A stretch of DNA of 64,000 nucleotides, taken from assembly GCF_000375465.1 (NCBI RefSeq), contig NZ_AQXH01000004.1:1-64000 (forward strand), read 5' to 3'. Positions within the stretch are counted from its first letter, which is position 1. Each line of letters begins with the position of its first letter. Positions 18,967 to 28,054 of this stretch are shown one piece after another. A model generated the notes under the pieces. The model was not told the DNA's origin, ran no database searches, and worked only from the letters and a program-made list of their open reading frames with translations. The position numbers and the translations under genes are program-made. The stretch comes from Balneola vulgaris DSM 17893. Its GTDB lineage: Bacteria; Bacteroidota; Rhodothermia; Balneolales; Balneolaceae.

Positions 18967-20048
18967 AGAAACTTCTTTAAGTCGTCGGATCCTTTTAACT
19001 GCTCTACAATTTCCTTCACCCCTTGGGCCTGAGTGAGATCACAAACCAAGATCGCATCATCAGTTTCTACAAAAGCAACGTTTTCTAGTCCAACAAACGA
19101 GATCATCTTTTCTGTCTTAGACACCACTAAGTTATTGGTTGATCCTGCGAAAGTAGCATTTAAAGTCTGAACAGCATTGCCATCCTTATTTTTCTCTGCT
19201 AATTCATATACGGCCGTCCAACTTCCAACGTCATTCCAACCAAAATCACCCGGCACTACAAAAACCTGCTTAGCGCCCTCCATTACTCCATAATCAATAG
19301 AGATTGATTCACATTCGTAATAAAAGTCGTTTATGCTCACTTTATGCATATCGGTGTATAACTCAGGTGAAGCTAGTTTCACTTGCTCATACATATCTGG
19401 TAGTTGGCGTTTGAATTCCTTTAGAATAGAATCCGCTCTCCAAATAAACATCCCACTATTCCAGTAATAATCGCCCGAATCTAAAAACTGCTGTGCGGTA
19501 ATGGCGTCCGGTTTTTCTTTAAAGGCTTGTACTTTCTCAACGGCACGACCTGCATGCTCTTCAGAATCTTGCTTATCCGCATGAATATACCCGAAGCCTG
19601 TTTCAGCACGGTTCGGTTCTATACCTATAGTAACTAAATCATCCCCTTGTTCTGCTTTTGCAACTGCAGACTTAAGTACTTTTAGAAACTCGTCTGGATT
19701 GGTAATGTGATGGTCGGCAGGAAGTACTACCATCACAGCATCCGGGTCTTTTTTATAAAGAAGTTCAGCGGCAATTGCTACACAAGGAGCCGTGTTCTTT
19801 GCCACCGGTTCCCCTACTATATTTTCTTCTGGCACCTTTGGAAGTTGCTCCTTCACTATATCCGCGTAATCCGCATTGGTAACCACCATGATTCGTTCTT
19901 GTGGAATCACTTCTTTTATGCGATCGGCCGTATTTTGAATCATTGTGTTTTTACCAAACAGATTTAAAAACTGCTTTGGAAGTGCTTTTGTGCTTTGTGG
20001 CCAAAATCGGGTTCCTGATCCACCTGCCATTATTACGGCATATACCAT
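18963..20048 (-). CDS. Mannose-1-phosphate guanylyltransferase
   Basis: Nucleotidyltransferase making GDP-mannose for glycans or exopolysaccharide; 361 aa, the single-domain form without a fused phosphomannose isomerase. The pyrophosphorylase signature MAGGSGTRFWPQS is at 8-20, with VLPADHHI near 110, FKEKPDA near 178 and FGWNDVGSW near 270, all as in the ManC/GMP family. Convergent with the MBL gene with a 4-bp overlap. It is monocistronic as far as can be seen; no other sugar-nucleotide genes are nearby. Confidence 0.95.
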   Translation of the reverse strand: MVYAVIMAGGSGTRFWPQSTKALPKQFLNLFGKNTMIQNTADRIKEVIPQERIMVVTNADYADIVKEQLPKVPEENIVGEPVAKNTAPCVAIAAELLYKKDPDAVMVVLPADHHITNPDEFLKVLKSAVAKAEQGDDLVTIGIEPNRAETGFGYIHADKQDSEEHAGRAVEKVQAFKEKPDAITAQQFLDSGDYYWNSGMFIWRADSILKEFKRQLPDMYEQVKLASPELYTDMHKVSINDFYYECESISIDYGVMEGAKQVFVVPGDFGWNDVGSWTAVYELAEKNKDGNAVQTLNATFAGSTNNLVVSKTEKMISFVGLENVAFVETDDAILVCDLTQAQGVKEIVEQLKGSDDLKKFL

Positions 20049-20119
20049 GTGTTAACTCCTTTTAGATAGGGCAACTATCAAAATTATAAATATCGTGTGG
20101 CTTCAAAATAGAAATTTAT

Positions 20120-21202
20120 CTATCTCGATTCAGTAAGAACTTTGCGAAGGGTGAATTTAAAGGTAGAGCCAACATTTACTTTACTCTCGAATTTAAACTG
20201 CTCTCCATGGGCTTCAATAATATGCTTCACAATTGCGAGACCTAGCCCAGTGCCGCCACGTTCTCTCGATCTTGACTTATCTACTCTAAAGAAACGTTCT
20301 GTAACTCGAGGTAAATCGGTCTCATCAATACCAATGCCGGTATCTTGAACTGATATCACTACTCTATTTTTATCCTTTTTGAACTGCTCAACGGCAATGG
20401 TGACTTTCCCTTGAGGGATGTTGTACTTCACCCCATTTTCAATCAAGTTGATTAGCACCTGTTTAATCTGATTTTTATCCGCCTTTACCCTCAGGTTTTT
20501 ATCAAAGTCATCCATCAAAATACTTACATGATCCCTTTCAGCTTTATGCTGCAAGCTATCTACGATATCATGTATCACCTCGTACAAATAAAAGGCTTCG
20601 ATTTCAGACTTCAACTCCCCCGTTTCTAGTTTGGAGATTTCCATCAAATCTTTGGTGAGGTATATCAAACGATTCACATTACGCATCGTTTTCTTCAAGA
20701 ACTCTCTATTTACATTTTCATCTTCGAGAGCTCCATTCAGTAGGGTTTCTACGAATCCTTGAATGGCAAAAATAGGCGTCTTCAGCTCATGAGAAATATC
20801 GCCTATAAATTCCTTACGGTAGTTTTCGATGCGGTTAAGTCGCTGGATCTCTCTTTCAACGGTTCTGCTCGACTTGATGAGTTGCTTAACTAAGTAATCC
20901 ATCTCATCATTATAAGGGGAAGTTACGCTTTCGTATTCATCAAAGCGTTTCTTAGAGATGTTTTTAGAGACTTGCTCTATAGTTTCGATACGAGCGTGTT
21001 GCACCTTAAAGTTGATGACATAACTCACACCAAACACGAGAACAAACGCACCCCCCGACCACGCCAGGGAATACCAAATATTAAGCGGTACTAAAAAAGC
21101 TAAAATCAGGAAACAAAGCGCCGCTGTTGACAACGCTGTATATGCGGCTACTCTAAAGCCTAATTTAAAGAAAGGAGCTTTTTTCTTTTTCTTTGGTGTC
21201 AT
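20120..21202 (-). CDS. Sensor histidine kinase (PhoR-like)
   Basis: 360-aa membrane kinase. Two adjacent N-terminal transmembrane segments (about 18-40 and 45-63) are followed by a short linker without a clear PAS or HAMP domain. The HisKA box GDISHELKTP has its phosphorylatable His at 138. The HATPase motifs are NLIENGVKYN (N box), VQDTGIGI and GGTGLGLAIVKHI (G1/G2). The very small periplasmic loop means stimulus sensing is probably membrane- or partner-based. Its ATG overlaps the response regulator's stop by 4 bp, so the two form one operon with the regulator first. Confidence 0.94.
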   Translation of the reverse strand: MTPKKKKKAPFFKLGFRVAAYTALSTAALCFLILAFLVPLNIWYSLAWSGGAFVLVFGVSYVINFKVQHARIETIEQVSKNISKKRFDEYESVTSPYNDEMDYLVKQLIKSSRTVEREIQRLNRIENYRKEFIGDISHELKTPIFAIQGFVETLLNGALEDENVNREFLKKTMRNVNRLIYLTKDLMEISKLETGELKSEIEAFYLYEVIHDIVDSLQHKAERDHVSILMDDFDKNLRVKADKNQIKQVLINLIENGVKYNIPQGKVTIAVEQFKKDKNRVVISVQDTGIGIDETDLPRVTERFFRVDKSRSRERGGTGLGLAIVKHIIEAHGEQFKFESKVNVGSTFKFTLRKVLTESR

Positions 21203-21876
21203 TCCTTAAATCGATAACCCACGCCTTTTACCGTTTCAATGTAATGGTCGCCTAGTTTTTCGCGGATTTTTCTTACGTGAACATCCACTGTTCGATCCAC
21301 TACATAGATGTTATCGCCCCAAACTCTATTTAGAAGTGTCTGGCGATCTAATACTCTTCCTTTTCGACTAGCTAGAAAAAATAGGAGTTCAAATTCCTTT
21401 CTAGGCAATTGAAATTCTTCTTCCCCTCTTTGTACGATATATCGATCTTTATCAATAAGCAGGTCGTGAACGTCTAGGCGGTTCACCGACTCCTCTTTTT
21501 CATCGAATCGTCTTAAAACTGCTTTGATACGTGATAGTAACTTAACGGTACTAATGGGTTTTGTGATGTAATCATCTCCGCCCTTATTTAGCCCTTCAAC
21601 TTCTGTTTTCTCATCACTACGGGCCGTTAAGAAAATAATAGGAGTGCCTTTGAGCTCGTCATCCTTTCGGATTTCTTCAACTGCTTGTAAGCCATCCATC
21701 TTTGGCATCATGATGTCTAGAAGGATTAAATCTGGTTTGTGCTCACGAGCAACTTCAATACCTTGCTCTCCATTTTCGGCTTTTAAGACCTCAAAGCCTT
21801 CTTTTCGGAGGTTATATTCGATCAGATCTAAAAGATCTTTTTCATCATCTACTACTAGAATGGTTTGCTTTGACAC
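21199..21876 (-). CDS. OmpR/PhoB-family response regulator
   Basis: 225-aa two-component regulator. The receiver domain carries the acidic VDDE pair at 9-12, phospho-acceptor Asp54 in LILLDIMMPKMDG, Thr in FLTARSD and Lys in DDYITKP. The C-terminal winged helix includes LLNRVWGDNIYVVDRTVDVHVRKIREKLG and YIETVKGVGYRFKE, the PhoB-type DNA-binding domain. It starts with GTG at 21876. Cotranscribed with the downstream kinase; a PhoB/PhoR-like phosphate role is plausible, but no pst genes are nearby. Confidence 0.95.
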   Translation of the reverse strand: MSKQTILVVDDEKDLLDLIEYNLRKEGFEVLKAENGEQGIEVAREHKPDLILLDIMMPKMDGLQAVEEIRKDDELKGTPIIFLTARSDEKTEVEGLNKGGDDYITKPISTVKLLSRIKAVLRRFDEKEESVNRLDVHDLLIDKDRYIVQRGEEEFQLPRKEFELLFFLASRKGRVLDRQTLLNRVWGDNIYVVDRTVDVHVRKIREKLGDHYIETVKGVGYRFKE

Positions 21877-21968
21877 AACAGCGGGTTTGGTTACAGTAAA
21901 ATCTTGAAATCAATGGTACTAATGTCTTTCATTAATATAAAATGAACAAATTGTTACCAACTATTGAG

Positions 21969-22562
21969 TCAATTTTTATTTAAAAGGCTCAATGCTTTTT
22001 TAATTCCACTTGCTACAGTCTTAACATCTTCAATTTGTAAGGCTTTTACCGCCGCTGCTTCCGCATCTTTCTTTTTGAAGCCCAATGATTCTAATGCCTG
22101 AGTTACTTCATCTACGGTTGAGTTTTTAGGCGCACTTGCAGCGGATGATGAAGTCGTCTTTACTTCCCCTAGTTTATCTTTCAATTCAAGGATGATCCGC
22201 TCTGCCGTTTTCTTACCAATACCTGGTACTCTCGATAAGGCGGCTACATCGGAAGTAGTTATAGCACTCACTAAATGATCAGCCGGTAAACCAGAAACAA
22301 TGGTTACACCAGATTTAGGGCCTACGCCTTTAACGGTGATTAATTTTTCGAAAAGCTGCTTTTCTTCTTTGGTATAAAACCCAAAGAGTCGCTCGTCGCT
22401 ATCGGTGATATGATGATGAATCAAAAGTTTTACTTCAAGGCCTTCCTTGAGCTGAGCTAAAGTCTGGGATGAGACTTCCACTCCATATCCAACGCCATGA
22501 ACTTCAAGATGAACCATACCTTCTTCAAGTTCTTCAACCATACCTTTTAGAAATGTGATCAT
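21969..22562 (-). CDS. ruvA: Holliday junction branch migration protein RuvA
   Basis: DNA-binding subunit of the RuvAB branch-migration complex; 197 aa, normal length. MITFLKGMVEELEEGMVHLEVHGVGYGVEVS is the OB-fold domain I. The two helix-hairpin-helix motifs are LITVKGVGPKSGVTI (near 73) and LSRVPGIGKKTAERIILELKDKLG (near 108). A flexible linker and the C-terminal domain III, which contacts RuvB, follow. Its ATG overlaps the ruvC stop by 4 bp. ruvB is not in the window. Confidence 0.97.
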   Translation of the reverse strand: MITFLKGMVEELEEGMVHLEVHGVGYGVEVSSQTLAQLKEGLEVKLLIHHHITDSDERLFGFYTKEEKQLFEKLITVKGVGPKSGVTIVSGLPADHLVSAITTSDVAALSRVPGIGKKTAERIILELKDKLGEVKTTSSSAASAPKNSTVDEVTQALESLGFKKKDAEAAAVKALQIEDVKTVASGIKKALSLLNKN

Positions 22563-23134
22563 ATCCCTTTTACTCTATCTGGATTTTTAGCGATGAAATC
22601 GGCCCAATCCGACTTCTTATTATTTTGGTGGGTCTTATTTGAACCGGTTGGAATCCCTCTTTTACCCTTCATGTAATGGCACCACGCTACCGCTAGTGCA
22701 TCCGTGGCATCATTCTTTAGCTTTTCATTGGGTAGTTGAACCGTTTTGCTCAACATGAACGCAACTTGTTCTTTACTTGCATTACCGTTTCCAGTAATGG
22801 CTTTTTTAACCACTTTTGGGAAATACTCAAAGGCAGGTAAGTCACAATTTTTGATAGCAAGAATAGCCGCTGCTTGTGCTCGGCCTAACTTCAGCATGGC
22901 TTGAGGGTCAACCCCATAAACCGGTGTTTCTACCGCACAAGCTGTTGGTTTGTTAGAACGAATTATACCTGATATTTGATCGAATATGTACTTAAGACGG
23001 TCGGAGTGGTCATCCATGTGGGCCATCTTAAGTACATCACAACGTAAAGCAATCAGTTGCCCTTTCTCCTCAGTAAGGATAGCATACCCGGTAACACGGG
23101 AGCCAGGATCTATACCAAGGATTATATCAGGCAT
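22559..23134 (-). CDS. ruvC: Crossover junction endodeoxyribonuclease RuvC
   Basis: Holliday-junction resolvase of the RNase H fold, 191 aa. The catalytic carboxylates are visible: Asp in ILGIDPGSRVTGY, Glu in CAVETPVYG and the C-terminal Asp pair in KNDATDALAVAWCH. The C-terminus is about 20 residues longer than the E. coli protein, with a Lys/Asn-rich segment (NKTHQNNKKSDWADFI). It lies between fabI, 22 bp upstream, and the overlapping ruvA. Confidence 0.96.
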   Translation of the reverse strand: MPDIILGIDPGSRVTGYAILTEEKGQLIALRCDVLKMAHMDDHSDRLKYIFDQISGIIRSNKPTACAVETPVYGVDPQAMLKLGRAQAAAILAIKNCDLPAFEYFPKVVKKAITGNGNASKEQVAFMLSKTVQLPNEKLKNDATDALAVAWCHYMKGKRGIPTGSNKTHQNNKKSDWADFIAKNPDRVKGI

Positions 23135-23156
23135 AATTGCTTATTGAATCTATAGT

Positions 23157-23990
23157 TTACTCTTCGCCTTCTGAGTAAAGTTTTGCTAGGTCGTTCATCA
23201 TCTCTTCAGAAATACCATTTGTTACAAAACCACCATCGTGGAATAAGTTCTGCATGGTAACTTTGCGAGTAAAGTCAGAGAACATCGCCACACAATAGTC
23301 GGCACATTCATCCGCTGTTGGGTTCCCAAGAGGAGACAGCTTCTCAGCGAAGGTGTACATTCCGTCAAATCCTTTGATACCTGAACCAGCTGACGTTTTA
23401 GTTGGCGCTTGAGAAATAGTATTCACACGAATACCTCTGCTTGCCAATCTACTTCCGTAGTTACGAGCAATACTTTCTAACAATGCCTTCGCGTCGTTCA
23501 TATCCGAATACTTCGAGAAAATTCTCTGTGCACCGATGTATGAAAGAGCAATTACACTTCCGCCGTCGTTAAGTACACCCATTTTGTCTGCATGGTGCAG
23601 AATACGGTGTAAAGAGATTGCTGAGATATCCAGTGATTGCTGGAACCACTTGTAGTTCAGGTCGGTATATTCTTTTTTCTTACGAATGTTAGGCGACATT
23701 CCGATTGCATGAAGAATGAAGTCAACACCACCGAATTCTTCTTTTACTTTCTCCATCATTGAAGTGATGTCGTCATCATTGGTGGCATCACAAGGAATAA
23801 TAGTTGCGCCCGTCTCTTCCGCTAATGCATCTAAGGTTCCTAAACGAAGTGCAATAGGTGCGTTTGATAACACAAAGTCAGCTCCTTCTCGCTTACATGC
23901 TACGGCTACTCTCCATGCGATACTGCGATCGTCGAGCGCTCCGAAAATAATTCCTTTTTTACCTTTTAGTAATCCGTGACCTTCACTCAT
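23157..23990 (-). CDS. fabI: Enoyl-[acyl-carrier-protein] reductase FabI
   Basis: NADH-dependent enoyl-ACP reductase completing each fatty-acid elongation cycle; 277 aa. The nucleotide-binding start GKKGIIFGALDDRSIAWRVA is typical of FabI. The catalytic pattern is seen in SYIGAQRIFSKYSDMNDAK, with Tyr-X6-Lys intact, and ISQAPTKTSAGSGI is the substrate-loop region. The C-terminus carries the conserved DGGFVTNGI. First gene of a fabI-ruvC-ruvA run. FabI is the known triclosan target. Confidence 0.97.
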   Translation of the reverse strand: MSEGHGLLKGKKGIIFGALDDRSIAWRVAVACKREGADFVLSNAPIALRLGTLDALAEETGATIIPCDATNDDDITSMMEKVKEEFGGVDFILHAIGMSPNIRKKKEYTDLNYKWFQQSLDISAISLHRILHHADKMGVLNDGGSVIALSYIGAQRIFSKYSDMNDAKALLESIARNYGSRLASRGIRVNTISQAPTKTSAGSGIKGFDGMYTFAEKLSPLGNPTADECADYCVAMFSDFTRKVTMQNLFHDGGFVTNGISEEMMNDLAKLYSEGEE

Positions 23991-24173
23991 TGTGTGTACT
24001 ATTATTTTATCAGTTTACTTTTGTCGAAAACAACCCATTATGATAAATGACTGCTGGGCTGATTATGATGAGCCTAAAATCTGCATATTTGCCTTAAAAT
24101 GATAGCGCAATTGAATAGGGAAAAATGAGTGCTGTATTTGTGTGGAATCGAGATTTTTATTTATAATCAGAAC

Positions 24174-24563
24174 ATGTCTATAAAGTTCAAAAGAAATATA
24201 TACTTAGATAAACTATCTAAGATCATAGATGTCGATTATACTTCGAAAACACCTACGCTCTCCTTCATTTATGCCGATGGTGTAGCCCGAGGATGGATTC
24301 TTGTCGCTACTATAAGTACTCCCTATGTACTTTGGTTGCTCTATAAACTTCGAAAGTTTAATTGGATTGTCAGTTTTCTAGTCTTTGTATTAGCTCCTTT
24401 CATCTACAGCTATAATGTCACCTCAATAAATGCCGTGCTGTTGATACGAGCCGTGGCGGCGGTAAATTGGGTGGTATTTCTCATACTCTTAAAAAACAGC
24501 TATAGAAACTGGCAAGAACCTATTTTCACACATTCACCGGAATCTGATTTCAGAGATACATAA
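24174..24563 (+). CDS. Small predicted membrane protein of unknown function
   Basis: About 129 aa from the ATG at 24174; the frame is open from a GTG at 24129, which would add 15 residues of poor quality. Three hydrophobic segments are visible at about residues 39-56, 63-81 and 86-104, with basic residues between (YKLRKFN). The N-terminal 35 residues are polar and basic. The family is not recognised. Isolated between fabI (divergent) and the BNR-repeat gene (convergent), with a shared hairpin terminator downstream. Confidence 0.68.
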   Translation: MSIKFKRNIYLDKLSKIIDVDYTSKTPTLSFIYADGVARGWILVATISTPYVLWLLYKLRKFNWIVSFLVFVLAPFIYSYNVTSINAVLLIRAVAAVNWVVFLILLKNSYRNWQEPIFTHSPESDFRDT

Positions 24564-24612
24564 TTACACACTATTCACTGATCCTGCTATTGATTCCCCA
24601 TATGAATTCCAT

Positions 24613-24648
24613 AAAAAAGCCTCTCATTCTAAATAGAAGAGAGGCTTT
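24613..24648 (-). terminator. Terminator between the membrane protein and BNR-repeat genes
   Basis: A 10-bp perfect stem AAAGCCTCTC/GAGAGGCTTT flanked by A/T runs on both sides. On the minus strand it ends in six T, serving the BNR-repeat gene; on the plus strand the T-run is short (ttt), so it is weaker there. Confidence 0.78.
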
Positions 24649-24669
24649 GCTCAGAAACTTGATGATCTA

Positions 24670-27600
24670 TCAATAATCACGATTTGGTTTGGTTAAAGCA
24701 CGAATGCTTCCTCCTTCAACCGCTTGATTGAATGCCGCCACATCTACATTGATGAGACGCTCATATTCTTTTCGAAGAATAATCCAGGCTGCATTTAAAT
24801 CGGTTGTGCGCTTATACGCCGCTTCAACAGGTCGACCTTCTGCTCCACCTGAAATATACCCATCAGGGCCCGTGGCAAATTTATACAACTCTAAGAATTG
24901 ATTATCGATGCGTGGCGGGAAACGAATAGGATCTTGTCCACTTTCGTTCTTCGTTTGATGCAGCTTCTGCTGATAGTTAGAAAGCTTGGCTTGGAGTTCT
25001 TCGCCCATTTTCTGGATGCTTGGATCCATACCACTATCCTTTGCTCTATCTGCAATCCATGCTAATTGCTCTTTAATGGATTCAATGTCACGAAGCACAT
25101 TCTGAATTTGATTAATTGAATCACGTACTTGCTGTGAAAACTCAAACTGAACGATGTAATCTTCTTTGGTTACATCGGTTAAGCGAGGGTCGTTTAACAC
25201 TTCGAAGCTTTGAGTAATAGATTCACGTCCATTTTGCATACGTACTCTATAAGTTCCAGGAGGTGCTTTAATTCCGCCCGTAAAGCCCCAAACAACGGCA
25301 CCTTCAACCATGTCTGGCCCTGGATAGGTTAAACCCCATACCAAGCGCTGCATACCTGCTTTAGGCTTAATTAAGGTGGTGCCAGGCTTTTTAGCAAGAG
25401 CCGAGTCCATAGTAAACGTATGTACGATGCGATTTTGATCATCTAAAACTTCTAGCGTTACTTCGTCTGCTTCTTTTGTGTAGTAATGAATGGTTGCCCC
25501 ATGAGGTTTAGACGCTGGCGCGTACTCGCCACCCGGTCCCATATCATTTACACGGTAAGCATCTCGTGGCTTGAATAAGTAGCTACTTTCGTTAGCAACA
25601 CGGCTGTTTAACTCTCTAAGAGGTGTCATATCATCTAGAATCCAGAACGAACGACCTTGCGTTGATAAAATAAGGTCGCCATGAGCTACCTGAATACCAC
25701 TTACAGGTGTAACGGGTAGATCTAACTGAAATTCTTGCCAATTATCGCCGCCGTTAAAGGAAACGAATAATCCGAATTCGGTACCTGCGAACAGGAGTCC
25801 TTCTTTTTCGGGGTCTTCCTTCACTTCACGTACAGGATGTTTTTCAGGGAATCCACTTTTTGGCCCCGAAATTAACTTCCAGCTTCTGCCATAGTTTTCG
25901 GTTTTGTAAATGTAGGGCTCAAAATCATCCAAACGATATCTTTGAGCTGCTAAATACGCCGTTCCTTTATCGTGTACCGATACATCAATATTCTCTACAG
26001 TTGCAAGTTCAGGCAAGTCCTTAGGAGTGATGTCCGTCCACGTCTTTCCTTCATCACGAGTGATATGAACGCGTCCATCATCGGATCCAGTCCAAATCTC
26101 ATTTGCATCATGAGGAGAAACCGTGATGGCAAACAGGGTATTATAAATTTCAACACCGGTCATATCATGGTTAATCGGCCCACCTGCATATTGTTGATGT
26201 GCTGGATTATTAGTGGTTAAATCTGGACTGATTTTCTCCCACGTTTTCCCGCCATCGGTAGTTTTGCTTACGTATTGCGAACCATGAAATACCACATTCT
26301 CATCATGGGGAGAAACCACAATAGGAGACACCCATTGGAATCTATATTCTAAGTTCTTGGCTGCTTCACCCAATTGTAGCTGAGGATATTCAATCATATT
26401 TCGAACTTGCTTGGTTTTATGATCATAGCGATCGATCACACCACCATAGCACCCTGAATAAATCACATCTGGGTTATCAGGATGTAGAGCTACAGGTCCC
26501 GTTTCACATCCACCTACACTATACCAGTGCTCTTTTGCATGAACGGTATTATTGGAACTCCACGCCGGTACACTGATGGTACTATTGTCCTGCTGTGCGC
26601 CATACAACCTATAGGGGAATCCATTATCTACAACTACTCCATACAGCTCTGCCGTAGGTTGGTTGTAATAGGTAGACCATGTTTTACCGCCGTTTGAGGT
26701 TACTTGAGCACCCCCGTCATCGGCTACTACCATTATGTTCGTTTTTTCAGGGTGAATCCATAAATCATGTACATCCCCATGAGGAACAGAAATACCTTCA
26801 TAGGTCTTTCCTCCATCCACTGAACGATACATGCCGGTATTTAACACATACACCGTGTTTTCATCTTTTGGATCGGCTACAATATGTGTGTAGTACCAAG
26901 CGCGTTGGCGTAGTTTATTTTCTTTATTGATGCGCTTCCATGTTTTCCCAGCATCATCAGAGCGATATACACCGCCTGCAGGTTCCGCCTCGATTATGGC
27001 CCACACTCTTTTAGGATTAGCCGGAGATACGGTTACACCAACTTTACCAACTACACCTGTTGGCAGGCCACCCGATAGCTTATTCCAGTTCTCGCCACCA
27101 TCGATTGTTTTATACACGCCCCCTTCATCAGCACCGCTAATCATTGTCCATGGTTTACGCTCAGCCCTCCACATCCCAACGTAAATTTCACGTGGGTTCG
27201 ATGGGTTCATAGCAAGCGATACTGCTCCGGTACTATCTGATAAGAAAAAAATCTGCTCCCAGCTCTCTCCTCCATCTTTACTGCGGTAAACGCCACGCTC
27301 TTTATTCTTACCGAAAGCATGACCTAATGCCGCTACATATACCAAATTTGGATCTTGAGGGTGCACCACTACATCACCAATCTGACCAACATCGGGTAGA
27401 CCTATAAACTCCCAATTCTCACCACTATCGAAAGATTTATAGATTCCTTTTCCAGCAGAAACATTTCCTCTTAAACAAGCGGAGCCTGTTCCTGCATAAA
27501 TGATATTTGGTGAAGAAGGCGCGGCATCAACGGCACCAATTGAAGAGACATCAAATTGCCCATCCGTTAAATTATGCCAGTAATGTCCATAGTCATCACT

Positions 27601-27852
27601 CTTCCAAACGCCCCCGCCTGTAGTACCCATAAAGAAGGTTATATTGCTCCCGTCTTTATTTGGCACTGCGGTTACTGCGGTTGAACGCCCACCTCTATAT
27701 GGTCCCACATTTCTAAACGAAAGCCCTTCATAGAGCTTTTCATCATATAATTGATTTTTGTCCTTTTGTTGTGCGTTTGCCCAATCTGAACTGCCCATAA
27801 CTGAGAGCAGTAAAGCCAATAAGCACGCACTTATCCTTGTGCATTTATTCAT
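24670..27852 (-). CDS. Secreted BNR/Asp-box beta-propeller protein (VPS10/sortilin-like)
   Basis: 1060-aa exported protein. The signal peptide spans about residues 1-27 (core ISACLLALLLSVMG, ending ANAQQ). The first ~700 residues carry repeated Asp-box motifs of the S-x-D-x-G-x-T-W type, for example SDDAGKTWKR, SVDGGKTYEG, TTDGGKTWEK and TRDEGKTWTD, building one or two large propellers. A C-terminal part has a beta-sandwich-like region (LEVLDDQNRIVHTF) and a helical region near 920-1000. Databases usually label this family glycosyl hydrolase or sortilin-like; no catalytic residues can be identified, so the activity is unknown. Confidence 0.85.
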   Translation of the reverse strand: MNKCTRISACLLALLLSVMGSSDWANAQQKDKNQLYDEKLYEGLSFRNVGPYRGGRSTAVTAVPNKDGSNITFFMGTTGGGVWKSDDYGHYWHNLTDGQFDVSSIGAVDAAPSSPNIIYAGTGSACLRGNVSAGKGIYKSFDSGENWEFIGLPDVGQIGDVVVHPQDPNLVYVAALGHAFGKNKERGVYRSKDGGESWEQIFFLSDSTGAVSLAMNPSNPREIYVGMWRAERKPWTMISGADEGGVYKTIDGGENWNKLSGGLPTGVVGKVGVTVSPANPKRVWAIIEAEPAGGVYRSDDAGKTWKRINKENKLRQRAWYYTHIVADPKDENTVYVLNTGMYRSVDGGKTYEGISVPHGDVHDLWIHPEKTNIMVVADDGGAQVTSNGGKTWSTYYNQPTAELYGVVVDNGFPYRLYGAQQDNSTISVPAWSSNNTVHAKEHWYSVGGCETGPVALHPDNPDVIYSGCYGGVIDRYDHKTKQVRNMIEYPQLQLGEAAKNLEYRFQWVSPIVVSPHDENVVFHGSQYVSKTTDGGKTWEKISPDLTTNNPAHQQYAGGPINHDMTGVEIYNTLFAITVSPHDANEIWTGSDDGRVHITRDEGKTWTDITPKDLPELATVENIDVSVHDKGTAYLAAQRYRLDDFEPYIYKTENYGRSWKLISGPKSGFPEKHPVREVKEDPEKEGLLFAGTEFGLFVSFNGGDNWQEFQLDLPVTPVSGIQVAHGDLILSTQGRSFWILDDMTPLRELNSRVANESSYLFKPRDAYRVNDMGPGGEYAPASKPHGATIHYYTKEADEVTLEVLDDQNRIVHTFTMDSALAKKPGTTLIKPKAGMQRLVWGLTYPGPDMVEGAVVWGFTGGIKAPPGTYRVRMQNGRESITQSFEVLNDPRLTDVTKEDYIVQFEFSQQVRDSINQIQNVLRDIESIKEQLAWIADRAKDSGMDPSIQKMGEELQAKLSNYQQKLHQTKNESGQDPIRFPPRIDNQFLELYKFATGPDGYISGGAEGRPVEAAYKRTTDLNAAWIILRKEYERLINVDVAAFNQAVEGGSIRALTKPNRDY

Positions 27853-28000
27853 GTACTTCCCTGTGTTAGTTTACTTTATTACTTCTGCCCTTGTTGTAGT
27901 GATGTGAGGGCGAGGCTAAAACATACTATAAGCGATTGAGTTTTCGTACTGCTAGCCTTGGCTTTACAATTTTTAATGATTAGAAGAATGGGAAGTACAT
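27851..28000. repeat. 11-bp inverted repeat bracketing the BNR gene 5' leader
   Basis: ATGTACTTCCC at 27851-27861 and its exact complement GGGAAGTACAT at 27990-28000 are separated by 128 bp. In the mRNA of the minus-strand BNR gene the inner arm reads GGGAAGTACAT and covers the first two bases of the start codon. Confidence 0.5.
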
Positions 28001-28054
28001 TTCATTTACTCCGATCAGGCCTCCTTCTATCCGATGGATAACCCAAACGTGGAT

